This document shows positions 35,011 through 47,600 of a stretch of 64,000 nt of DNA, one piece after another (positions within the stretch are counted from its first letter, which is position 1; each line of letters opens with the position of its first letter). The position numbers and the translations under genes were made by a program. The notes under the pieces are model-generated. The model made no database searches. It saw only the letters and a program-made list of their open reading frames with translations, and was not told where the DNA came from. The DNA is from Argopecten irradians (Eukaryota; Mollusca; Bivalvia; Pectinida; Pectinidae), in NCBI RefSeq assembly GCF_041381155.1, contig NC_091143.1:28769331-28833330 (forward strand), read 5' to 3'.

Positions 35011-35745
35011 CTAGACTACAGAGAGGGCGATGCACAGTGTACCGTTATACGACTCTTTTGACGTTCTCACACTGGGAAGTGTTTTAGCGTGGGCTGTCGC
35101 ATCAATTAAAGCCGGACGCTCATTTTTCAAACTCAGGACTCTACACAAAAATTGCGGCAAAAGCAACGATGAGTAAAAGAAATGCTCTTTTGTCAAGAGA
35201 TGCATACATTTGCTGAACGGGAATGATTTTACGGAGTATCCGATGTGTCAATGCATATATTCGTGTCCATAGATCTTGTGTATGTGTCCAAACAAACAAA
35301 TATACCCCAAAAACAAAAACCGAACCTGCTTTGGGACTGGAACATCATCGATTTTAGCTTCATGGAGATTCTACCAGGCATGTTCATAATTGGGTCGGCT
35401 CTATTTACGTAAATTTTGCTAAAACACGGGCGCTCGCTTGATTGATTTCCCCTCATTTTGCGTAAACAACCGTATCCACCAACATTTTGACCTTGTTCAG
35501 GGATTATTTGTAATTCTAAATTTTAAATTAGATTTTAGTCGTTCCCTGGTAGTTTATCCAATTTTAGATACAGTGTGTATATTTTACCACCCTGATTTAT
35601 CTTATTTGAACTCTTACGCTATTAAAAGCTAGAAAATTGTAATGAAGATTTGATAAACTTTACCCCATAAAATTCTTCCAGGGACTAAAATACCATGGAT
35701 ATGTTCAAAGGACCCATTTACACCGCTAAGAAGCTTCAGATTAAC
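35011..35745. other. intergenic, no gene seen
   Basis: No supported gene. Minus-strand frames of 60-75 codons show no family motif or splice context. Confidence 0.4.
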
Positions 35746-36055
35746 GGAATCGGGGTGCGCAGGAGATGCGTACCTCTGACTTAGGCGCGCTTAGGCGGCA
35801 TTGGGGGGTGGGGGGTGGGGGGGGGGGGGGTTGGGGGCTGGAAGCGAGAATTTGGCCGACGGTATCATCGGTAGAATGGCAATCACTGTACCTGCAAAAA
35901 TTGGTTTTTAATTTTCCTCTCCATATATGTGTCTATGATCGCATTGAAAAAAATGTTAACAACTACCTTCGGCCTTTTTCTCGCTTCGAGCTCCCCCAAT
36001 GCTGTCTAAGCGCCCGCTAAGTCAGAGGTACGCACCTCCTGCGCTCTCCGATTCC
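35746..36055. mobile_element. 310-bp foldback element with internal G-tract
   Basis: The terminal arms GGAATCGGGGTGCGCAGGAG and CTCCTGCGCTCTCCGATTCC pair. They continue inward through TGCGTACCTCTGACTTAG to GGCATTGGGGG, about 66 bases with few mismatches. Inside the left arm is a run of G tracts at 35803-35845, ended by TTGGGGGCTGG, a strong G-quadruplex candidate. No coding capacity. Confidence 0.8.
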
Positions 36056-36469
36056 TTTTCCATGATGATTTAAAAGGCTGGAGAAATGCCTCCATTAGTT
36101 GCACATCCATTCCATGCCTTCCTCTTTCATTTAACTGCAAAATGAGTGCCGCATCTTTGGAATGCATGAAACACTGATGAAACCAATACATCGCTGTGGA
36201 CCCAAAGACTAGATAATGAAGTACACAGTGCATGCATGTGTGTTGGTTTGATTTCGTTTCTTTGTTTTAAAATGGTTTCCTTTACCAATTCTACAAATAA
36301 GTGTGATATCCAGACTTTGTGAAGCAACAACTACATTGCAAGATCAATGTCAGCTCTTTTTGCAATCTGCAAACTGTGCAGCAGCCTTATTTGTGTCCAC
36401 TGTGTGTGTGAATGACAACCTTATACCCGCCTTCCTACAGTGTACATGATGCCTAGTAGGGCATGCTCG
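36056..36469. other. intergenic, no gene seen
   Basis: No gene or clear repeat recognised. Confidence 0.4.
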
Positions 36470-36545
36470 GTAGCCCAGGGGTTACTATCACTGACGTTTT
36501 GTCCACCCCTGGACTATCTCATAGTAAAACTGAAGGCACCAGGTA
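36470..36545. mobile_element. palindromic MITE, one arm
   Basis: GGGGTTACTATCACTGACGT and CACCCCTGGACTATCTCATA identify one arm only, 50 bp before the full copy at 36598. Confidence 0.65.
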
Positions 36546-36597
36546 CATTGTAATTTGATCCTTTAATGTACATGAAAGGAATTGTATAAGGGTACAC

Positions 36598-36918
36598 CCA
36601 TCCTCGATAAGCAGGGATTTCCGCTCACTTGTGATCTTTACACCCCTGGACTATCTCACAGTAAAACTGAAGACAGATCAGAGGAAACAATTTGAACCAA
36701 TCACAGACTAGCAAAGATTTCCTTTGAAGAATACAAATAGATCGACGAGCAACTTCAAAGCCACACAGTCAGCCACAGTGTATCGTTATACGGCTCTTCT
36801 GAGGTACATCAAAGGAATAAATTACCTGATCTGTTCTGTTACCTACAGTTTTACTATGAGATAGTCCAGGGGTGTAAATATCGTTGGTGTTCGGAACCCC
36901 TGGAGTATCGGGGATGGG
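36598..36918. mobile_element. palindromic MITE, full copy
   Basis: The left arm (CATCCTCGATAAGCAGGGAT ... CACCCCTGGACTATCTCACA) and right arm (CAGTTTTACTATGAGATAGT ... GAACCCCTGGAGTATCGGGG) are inverted over about 80 bases. The interior contains GTATCGTTATACGGCTCTTC, also seen at about 35040. Best example of the family in the window, about 320 bp. Confidence 0.8.
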
Positions 36919-37024
36919 GTACACCGTGGTATTGCTTTGAAGTTGGGTGTCGCTCTCTCTGTAATCGTCAAAGGAAGTCACTGTAGGCCTGTGATTGGTG
37001 TGTTGTTTTTTATCATGAACTGCC

Positions 37025-37095
37025 CCCCGGTTTTACTGTCAGATAATCAAGGGGTGGATATAACGTCATCGATAATACTCCATGGAGTATCGAGG
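37025..37095. mobile_element. palindromic MITE, one arm
   Basis: GGTTTTACTGTCAGATAATC through GGGGTGGATATAACGTCATC to ACTCCATGGAGTATCGAGG is a right arm only. The left end is gone. Confidence 0.65.
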
Positions 37096-38381
37096 TGACA
37101 AATGCAAGGAAATATGTCATGGCGTAGAACGACTTACTGAATGCCACAGTGTTTAAAGTCAATAAAGGCTACTGAATTTAGGATATTTCCCTTATTTATT
37201 AACTATTTTGAGTTGAGCATTCACTCCGCTTTAAAAATCTTTCCTCAAGTCATCATTAAGGGTCGAATAGGCTTATAGCAATGGTACATGCTACAGCCAT
37301 TTAGGTCTTAGTTCTTTTATGCAATCTCGTCTGTTTTGGATTTGATAACTCCTACCTGTATCATTGCAGTATATTTGTAACGTGTCTCTTTGTGGTAGTT
37401 ACAACTGGTGCCTAATTTGTAACACTACCCAAGAATGCACTACCAAAGCCATCTAGCAGCACATCTCAACCAACCACATTATTCTGAGGATATAAGAATC
37501 AGTCGCTCGAGAGCAATTACTGTCTTTGCTATCTACTTTATTTTAAATATGGCTTATAGACTTTGCCTAGTAATAGTTGTAGCGGAAAAGAAACATAATC
37601 AGTAGCTACAGTTGTAGCGGAAAATATATCTTATTCTTACTGAAAACTCAGTCAGAAGATGATATCTTTTCCGATGCAACAGTAGCTAGGCTTTGCCTGA
37701 TGCCAAACCTTTTGCATACATTTACAAAATAAAATTTATTATCGAAAAGAGCGATCGTTCAACCGAAGGTGTGGGACAATTCGCCTATTATGATCCGGAA
37801 ATGGGGACAATATGATCACGACCAATTAATACAATTTTTGTATTATTTTCTGTGGTACTCGTGATATGGTGTATGGTTGAGTTGTTCTGATGGTATGGTA
37901 TACGTACATGTAGTAGCTACAATATTGTAGCATTGCAACGAAAATATTATCGTTTGAACAGTCTAGTAGGTTGGGTTACATATAACTGTTCCGATATGTT
38001 AGGTGCAAGCAATGTGACACGTATTTTTTGTTGTTCATTGTGATTTAACCATTTATCCACAATAGTCTCACTGATGTGATGGAGTGGACATCAGCTAGAT
38101 ATTTCAACCTAGATGGTTTTTGCCACATGGCATGAACACTAAATGCGTTCCGATTTGCAGACAGTGACATTTGACCTCGTAAATATGGTGGAATACATGC
38201 ACAAAGTAAAGACACAACGGCTAATGCCCTTTAATTGTTGAAAAAATGTTGAACTTGAGTGAAAATAAAGCGGGAAACGAGAGTAAAATCAATATCATGT
38301 TCAACAACCAATAATTGTGGAACCTTTATAATTTGGTTATGTACATGGTGTACAGTCTAGTAACCATTTGTATGATGTACA
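37096..38381. other. 3' flank of gene 2, no gene seen
   Basis: No gene is supported. TAGTTGTAGCGGAAAAGAAA and CAGTTGTAGCGGAAAATATA near 37575-37625 form a short local duplication. Confidence 0.4.
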
Positions 38382-38634
38382 CTACGGCTGGTTATCATTT
38401 AACTGTTTATCTATAATGGTTTCCAGTTCAGTGATGTAACAGCCCGGTATTCCTCTGTATGACGTACATTCGGATTCCAGTACGGCTTCCTTGGGGTAGT
38501 AGATAACATAACTGTTACACATCTCGTCCGAGGCACCGTCTCCTTGGTGTGTAACTGAACGTTTGTTAGAGGAATCGAACGTACAGGTGGTTCTCAGTTC
38601 GTCTCCAGGCTTTACCTCTACAGGGGGATCAAAT
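38382..38634 (-). CDS. gene 2 exon 8 (methionine ligand, C terminus)
   Basis: Acceptor TTTCAG lies before 38634 (phase 2) and the stop TAG is at 38382-38384. It carries DPPVEVKPGDELRTTCTFD and then SDEMCNSYVIYYP, whose Met matches the axial ligand of the second copper in PHM. It ends with a short hydrophilic tail LNDNQP. Confidence 0.92.
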
Positions 38635-41600
38635 CTGAAAAACAAAAAGAGGTTTTGATTAATACTTGAGAGAACACACTTCTGTGACACATTGTTTGTA
38701 TGTAAACATTTATACACTGTACTAAATTAATGCTGTAGTGTATGTATATATGCAGTATGAACCCAATTGTTAGCTTGCTACATTGTCATATTTTCCATAA
38801 CCTTTATTTCGAATATGCAGACATGACAGATAGACATAGTTGGGAACTGTTCGAAAGGACTATATGGTTTGGGCCCTTTTTGGCCCCCAAATCCATAGAT
38901 TTTTTAAACTCAAAATTAAGACATAACGTTTTTGCTAAAATATTTAGTACACCCCTGATTTAAATGTGATAAAAGTTTTCTAATTTTGTAGCTTTAAGCA
39001 ACCATCCGAAATATGCATAAATTAACTGAATTTGAAAATTTTGCCATTTTTTGCCTATTTTGTGATCTAGATTCCAATGAAAGGTTCTAGTTTCATCAAT
39101 ATCAATTAACGTAAGGAAATTTCTTTCTCATAATTATTCATAAGAAAGCAATGCATTTCCTTGCATTAACTAGCCTTGATGACACTAGGAACTACTAGTG
39201 ATGGAATGTTTAACATATACCCGTAAAATTGTCTTGACAGATCACAATTCTATATAGTCATATATGCATATATCCACTTTAGAAATTTCTTGCTTCTCGA
39301 AAAAAGCAAAGTTGACAAACTTTCTTTTCTTTGCGATTCCCAAATGTTTTAACATGGTTGCATGCATGTCAAAATGTAGGAACAAGTTATTGAATAAAAA
39401 ACAAAATAAATAAATAAAACAAATGACGGTACCCCGGTAAAGCACTAGAAATGTTAGATTTTCATGTATAACTCACATATGGACAACTGGGTTGGCGTAA
39501 CTGTAGTTGGGATCATGCGTCAGGAAGCGTTCTACATTGTCGGATGACTTGTGAGATAGAGTGACAGCTGTGCCTTCAAATATACATAATGTATACCGCT
39601 ATTACTAGTCCATCGAGACATATTTAACATTTAAATCAACGATTACTGCAATTGATGCACCATGTCACTTCCTAATGCAATATAAATGCTACATTAATTG
39701 ATGCAACAGAATGTCAAACATTCGTACTCACCTAACTCGTGCATGTGGTTATAACCTGCGACCACAAAGATAGAACTGGTCATAATTTTTGCGGAACACA
39801 TCGAAGAACATTTAGAGTTGATAACAAACTTAGATTTTCCCGGCGGTATGTTAAAATTATTATCTCCTGTCAGAAGATTTCCCAGATTAAAGGGTCGTAA
39901 TACAGCTGTATAATACAGGACCATCCCTGAACTGTCCATGTAGTCATCTCTCAGTCCGGGGTTACTCCAGTGGATCTAAATGGAAACAATATCAACAGTA
40001 TAGAGGGAAATGACACCAGCAAAATAAAGGTAAGAAGTTCAAAGCCGTGTCCGTGTTTCGACACATACAAGATACGTTTCCTTTGCTTCATATTCGTGAT
40101 GCTACAAAAATTGTGACGAGAAAATGATAATCAAATAAAAATGTGTATTTGTGAAAATTTCCAAATTTCTTACATTTGTAAATTTGGTATCTTCCCATTA
40201 AAACATTATACGCCATCTGAATTTCCTCAAAACTTTCACAATTTCACACGATGGTTTCTTAACTTAGGAATCTTCATATTACTTCTGATCAACAATTCTG
40301 TTATACCAAATTAAATGGTGAATTTCCACTAAATCAATTTTCTTACACCAATGAATTTTCTTAAAACGATATCCTGATCATGAAAGAAAGTGTGACTCTA
40401 AAGTATTATAAATTTAATGAGTTTTCTTCATTGCATTTCAGACACAGCTGTATGATGTGTTCGTGAAAACTATAGACCATTACTGGCAAATAGAAATCCA
40501 ACACACAATGTATCTTGTGGAGTTAAGTTTATCAATGCTTAATGATAAAATCACGAAGTAAAGTGACCTACTTCCATGGTACCGTACTTGTAACCACCAG
40601 CCCCTATCCTGAAGCCTGCCTGTTCATTGTGACACATACCAGCTAGTCCAATAGTCCATAGAGCTATCTGTTCTTTACATTCATGTTCTCCCATAGAGTC
40701 AAGACAGTCATACTGTGTATTCAACGGGTGGACCAAGCTGTCGACTATAAGGTGAATATTATGTTTATATTCATTGAATAATGATATTGGGTTTTTTTTT
40801 CTAGTGATAGTTTACATGACAATATATATCACTTCTTAGGTGCACTTGAAAATCAATAAGTTAATTAAAAGTCTGTATGCATCGTGGCTAACCTTTTTAA
40901 TGTTGACTCGTAAATTGATGTGTAGCTTGTACATTTTGATAAAGTATGTGTCTGGTATAATCTTGCTTGTAACGTTTTCTTTTCTTAATAAAGCAATTAA
41001 TATGCCATTTACGCCAATAAGAAATCATACACTTCTGGTATTGCGCATCTTAAGTCTATATACTATTACTCTGTGTGACAGTAATAATTAACAGTCACAA
41101 GAACTATAATTATACACTGCAAAGTTACGCTGTCTTCAGAGCAAAGTTGATCGTTAGGTACGACACGCCATTTCTATGCCGACATGATTGTAGTTCTCTA
41201 TCAGCATTTTCATCCGTGGATGAGCACCTAAACCTTAAACCCTAAAAACAAAAACATAACTTACTAACCTTGCTTAGCACATCCGAAGATGACGATGTGA
41301 TGCATAACATGTTGATTATCTATGACACTTTTATCTGCAATCACATGGTAGTCTTTGTCAGCAGGGAATGCAAAGTTAATGCATCTGTAAGTTGTATCCT
41401 TGGCTGGCACCTTTGTCTGGGTTAGTCTAACTTCAAGTGGGAGGACATCTAAAACAGATGTTTGTAATGTAACCGCATGTAAAATCATATACTATACCTA
41501 TTGTATCCGTTGTGTACAATATGCTGGAAACCAAAGCAAAGTAAAGTTAGAGAGTTCTTCGTTCTTCAAGCGTCACATGTTTTGACGGATGGAGCAAAAT

Positions 41601-44600
41601 TAAATATAGTATTTTTTGTTAAATTCCTTCGAATAACTATACTTTTTGCAGTTTTTTTAAGTATATGTTTAAAGCAGAGGTTTTGATAAATCATCTGAGA
41701 GTTTTACTCTCGATAATAATTTATTTAACTGATACCAATTCCTTCAGTTGCGCTCACATTTAGTTACTGTTTATTCTGATGTATAAATAGTACAGTATAA
41801 AAATTAGAGAGTTGAATATTCTATTTGAAGCATAATAATTTGTTGAACTTATTTTTGTATGCGATTGATTTTCACGTAGTTTTCGAGTAATGAGTCACAA
41901 CAAAAAAATTGATAGCCGCGAAATTGTTCCGATTATAGATAAAGTCGAACCAAATGATTCTACATCGCATAATTAATAATGGGTGCTTCTTTATCAGACA
42001 CGACATAGGTTCATGAGTCGAGACAAACCATGCATACATACATAGTTTTTATTTCCCCCAAAATATGAAGAATTTTAACAGTACAAACGTTTCATATTAA
42101 GAATTACAGACGTTGTAGCATCGCTATCATGTTTTCGCTGTTCAAAATGACGAACTGTTCCCAGACATCATCGGCAATGTCCATGCAATGTCTATTACTT
42201 AATAAAAACCAGATTTATCTGTAGCGTCCAGTTCTAAAAAGTGGAAAAAACGTCAAATAGTTCGTTGTTCTTAACATATTAATGAAATTGTCAAACAGAT
42301 GATCTCTTGGTTTTTTTTAAATAACTTACACCTTGTTAATAAGAAAGTGCACGATAATAATATTACTTCCTTGTTGGCCACAAAATTTACATATAACTAT
42401 TCCATTTGTGTAGGTAAGCGACAGTTAGATAGATCATTTCTATGTTACCGATCTCTAAAAGTGGATATAGCTCTAGAGGCAATGATGGAACCGGCTTATA
42501 AACCTTGAACTATTTACTTCTATAAACCAAGACCCAAATAATATACAGTACAAGGAACTCCTGCCCAGTCGTGTACTCATGTATAGAAATATAAATATAA
42601 ATAGATATAGAAAGATATAGGCGGCCATGACATTACTACAAAGAAGACCATGACACACATTGAAAATACTCAACCGCTACAACCAAGATTACAACCGACC
42701 AGTCTCCTTACCTGGTCCTTACCTCCGCGTTACGTTGCTCTATTATGCACAAATAATAAACATATCACATGTAATCGCAAAACTAAATAACTTACTTTAC
42801 ATGTAAGTGTAGGATAAAAAATTATAAATTAAATACCTGATTCTGTAAAGAGTTTATGATGCAACCTTCTTCAAGCGTGGTAAAGACTTCAGCTATAAAG
42901 TCCCGGGTAATATGGTGAACTAATTACCCAGTCCCGGGTAATATGGTGAACTAACCGGTCCCGGGTAATATGGTGAACTTATATATAATTACCTGGTCCC
43001 AAGTAATATGGTGAACTTACCCGGTCCCGGGTAATATGATGAACTAATATCTAATTACCCGGTCCCGGGTAATATGGTAAACTTACCCGGTCCCCGGTAA
43101 TATAGTGAACTTACCCGGTCCCGAGTAATATGGTGAAATCACCCGGTCCCGGGTAATATCATGAACTTACCCGGTCTCGGGTAATATGGTGAACTTACCC
43201 GGTCCCAGGTAAGATGGTGAACGTATCCGGTCCTGGGTAATATGGTGAACTTACCCGGTCCCGGGTAATATGGTGAACTTACCCGGTCCCAGGTAATATG
43301 GTGAACTTACCCGGTCCCGGGTAATGTGGTGAACTTACCCAGTCCCGGGTAATATGGTGAACTTACCCGGTTTGTTTACAGCGTCACATTCGAGGTCACG
43401 TCGGGCGATACAGCTATACCATGAATTGATCTCTTTACACTTAGAGTCATCCAGTGGTTCACAAATACCTGTAAAAGAATACATGATACCACAATTGCAA
43501 CAACTTAAGAACTGATCATGAAACATTTGATCGGGCGATTCAGATCAGCATCAACCTTTATCCTTTATTACCAATGTTAAAATTGATAATTACTTGTGAA
43601 AATAAATAACATATTGAAACCTCTCGTTGATTTGTGAATGTGAAAAATACGGCACATATAATAAAAGTATATTAGTAAAATCTGGGTATCAGAAAGTCAT
43701 TTTCCAATTTTGGATTTCGCTTGTATTTTGGTGTGAGCAAATATTCGCTCAGTATTCGCTCAGTTGACATCATTGGTAAGCTAAGACTAGCTTGTGGAGA
43801 TGTATTAAAGTTTCTTCAAACAATGACATTGTGTACTCCTAACGCGTACTATGGACTTCCGGTTGCTTAAAATAATGTATATACAGTCATTTCATTAATG
43901 TTGAAATCCTTTTCCGTTGTTAGGGGAACAGGAGATATATATATACATAATGTTACTTAATCTCATAGTAATGAGATACCGACACATATATAAGTGCCAG
44001 ACACTGATAAAAAACACTGATTAAAAAGTTTCCATGGATTTAGAATATCACAGGGTTTGCTGTCCATTCCTGTGAGTAATTTATTCACCCGATTTATACA
44101 ATTTTGTCAGAAAGATGGTTGAAATTTTGCTGGGTGGTTTTTCCAGTACTTATTGAGTCTTGACTTGAAGGTGTTAAGAGATGGTGAACACACCACTTCC
44201 TCTGGTAGAGAATTCCAGATGTTGATAACTCTGTTGCTGAAGAAGTGGCCTGATTTTCCCAGTCTGAATTGCCTTTTATATAGTTTTCTGGAGTGCCCCC
44301 TTGTTGAAGTTCGTCCAATTTCATCGAATAGTGACTCAACGTTCAGTATGTCCAAATGATTTAGAATTTTGTAGGTTTGGATGATATCTGCGCGCTCTCT
44401 ACGATATTGAAGTGTTGGTAGACTTAGACTCTTTAAGCGATCTTGGTAGGATAGATGCTTTAAACACGGTATCCTTTTTGTTGCTCGTCTTTGTACATTT
44501 TCAATGACGGTCATGTCTCTGACCAGGTGTGGTGAGGATACTGGTGTTGCGTATTCCACAATTGGACGAATAAGTGATTTATACAGTGCCAGGAACATTT

Positions 44601-47600
44601 GAGGACTCATATATGAGAATGATCTAAACATTAGACCGATGATTTTGTTGGCCTTTGAGCTTGACGAGTTGGCATGAATTGAGAACTGCAGGTTTTGGTC
44701 AATGTTCACTCCTAAATCCTTTTCCGACTCTACTTTTTGTACTGGTGTTGCGATGCCATCTTGACTAATAGTATAAACATGGTTTCCTTGAGATCTGCCT
44801 ATCTCCAGGTATTTACATTTGGATGTATTAAGTTTCATTAGCCAGGTCTGTGTCCATTTACACATTTGGTCTATGTTGTGCTGCAGGTTTTGTCTATCAT
44901 CCATATTGTTGATTTTAGAGTATAACTTTGTGTCGTCAGCAAAAAGTTTAATTGTACAGTTTAGCATGTCTGGCATGTCATTGACATAGATCAAGAAGAG
45001 GATTGGTCCTAGTACACTCCCCTGCGGTACTCCACTTGTAACTGGATGAGGTTCTGATGTTGCTCCATTTACCGTTACTCGTTGTGTCATGTTGTCGAGA
45101 AAGGCTTTGATCCATCCCAACAGTTTACCGTTGATTCCGTACTGTTTTAATTTATGGAGGAGGAATTTGTGCGAGACTTTGTCGAAAGCCTTGCTAAAGT
45201 CCAGGTAAATGACATCAACACTTTTTCCTGAATCTATGCTTCTGGTCCAGTTTTTCCATGGATTCTAGTAACTGAGTGACACACGATTTTCCAGATCTGA
45301 AGCCATGTTGATGAGGAGTAAATAGGTTGTTGATATCCATATAAGCTACAATTTCATCCCTCACTATCCGTTGCATGATTTTTGATGGGACTGATGTTAA
45401 GCTAATTGGTCTGTAATTGCTAGGATCGTTTTTTGCTCCCTTTTTGAATAATGGAGTGACTATGGCTTCTTTCCATGCTGATGGTAATTTACAGTTTTGT
45501 AGGGACTTTTTAAAAATAATTTTCAAAGGTCCTTTTAGTTCTTCTGCTGCTTCGGTTATAAACTTTGGGTGAATGTTGTCAGGGCCAGGAGACTTGTTTG
45601 GGTTAATATTCTTAATGGCTTTTAGTACCTTTTCTTCTGTAATGTCTATGTTGACTATGTCGTCTTGTTGATGTCTTCGGGGAAAGGGAGGTAATTCGGC
45701 ATCTTGGTCTTTGACAAATACACTTGCAAAGTAGTTGTTTAATGTATCAGCTGTTTCCTTGTTATTGGTTGATAGTTCGCCATTTGGTTTTTTTTTATTT
45801 CTCCTATGGTTGATTTAACTCTGGATTTGGATTTGACATGAGACCAGAATAGTTTTGGGTTTGTTTTGATCTTCCCGGCAAGGTCCTTTTCGTAGTTGTA
45901 TTTCGAGGATCGAATTTGTTTTGTAGCAATGTTTCTGGCAGATTTGTAAAGTATGAAGTTATCTTCTGTCTTACAATGTAAGTATTTAATCCAGCAACGG
46001 TTTTTAGCTCGGATGGCTGACTTGGCCTCGTGACTCAATTCACGGTTTTGAGGTTTGTTGGTGTTTCTCCCCTTACTCACTGGTATAAAATTTCTCTATA
46101 ATGTAGTTAAAATGAACAGTAAGGGAATTCAAATATGTGTTACTGTAAAATAAAAACAGATTATCTTTTGTTCTACATTTACCTGCAATATACTGTGAAA
46201 GAGTGATATATTTGTGTAGAGGAATAGATCATGTTACAGGAAGAGAGAGCGTAGAAGGGTTAGACAATAATTCCAATTAATTGGTTTGATAAGAGCGAGT
46301 GTCGGGGTATATAGCCAGTCGCGGTCATCTGACTGTAACTGGAGTTAGGTGATAGAGTACATGTATGTCCGGTTAGTTCGATAAGTAGTTATTGTTTTTT
46401 TGATAAGAGAGTTCATTTAAAGGGAAATGCGAGTTGATATCATGGCTATTGACAATTAATCATAAGGTAAGAAGCTTATAATGTTATTCAGAACAAACAA
46501 GGTTGTGAGAACGATAGAAAAGAGGTGTGTCCATCTAGGTAAGATATGGCAAAACAAGTTTATTGTACGATTGGATCCGGACAGTCAGTTTTTGAGTGTT
46601 TCAGTTTAAAGTCAGTTAAGTGAAGTCATGATAGTCGTACTGTTGGAAGCAATATACTTGTAAATAGTTGAATTGTATATTGCGACACAAAATAAATTGT
46701 AAATATAAGAATACGAATTACGTCATCCTTACATCACGGAGAAACCAGTGATAAATTAGTGGATCCATCACAATATTTACACTTGCTTGGCAAAGTATCT
46801 ACTCGAATGATCAACAGTAATGCTGATAACGAAACAAATTCAGAGCTCTCCATAGATGTACTATAAAAAGAACAAACGTTTCCACTAATGCAAAGAGACA
46901 CAACACAAATATACCACAGTCCCCCAATATACACACTCACTTCATACACGCAGCTCATCGCAAATATGACATGAATAGAATCAACTGACCAACCATATGT
47001 GTTTTGTTTTAATATCTTTATTACTCACTTTGATGATTAATGTGGGGATATTTTCACAGACCATCACCATCGTCGCTATTTTTTATCCGAGAAATATCGA
47101 GAATCACCGCGAAATTTTTGGCCCACGAAAATAACCGGATATACAATGTACTGTATTACTGTGTATGAAGCTTACCTGGATGTCCCGTCGGTAGACTGGT
47201 GGGAACAGATCCGACAGTCCACTCACAACTGGAATCACCCAACTCTGCTCCATTAGAGATCCCATCACCATCTGAGTCCATCTCGCACAGCTTAATATTC
47301 CATTCCTGGAACGTTACATTATATATAACATTGTAGACTTTCATTTTACATGAAATGCATCCAAATGTTAGGAAATAAGGATTCAACACAGAGGTTTCGG
47401 GATACCAAATCTACACTGGAAAAGTGTTCCACCTGTGTGGAACCTAAAGGCGGTAGATCTTATTTCACCTACGGCATTGGATGACATTGAGTTAGAGTAA
47501 TCATACCTTAAAGATATACTTGCCTTGTTGTTTTGTTCGAAGTGAACTCCGAATGGGTTTCTTTGTCCTCCACCACCCTTAGCTTCGTGGCCAACACCTT

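Noticed and set aside
35229..35456. Minus-strand 75-codon frame starting MRGNQSSERP
   Set aside because: No homology I recognise, no splice sites and no repeat-independent support.
42895..43370. CRISPR array (28-bp repeats)
   Set aside because: The repeats are contiguous without unique spacers, lie in a eukaryotic intron and include the exon's own donor site.
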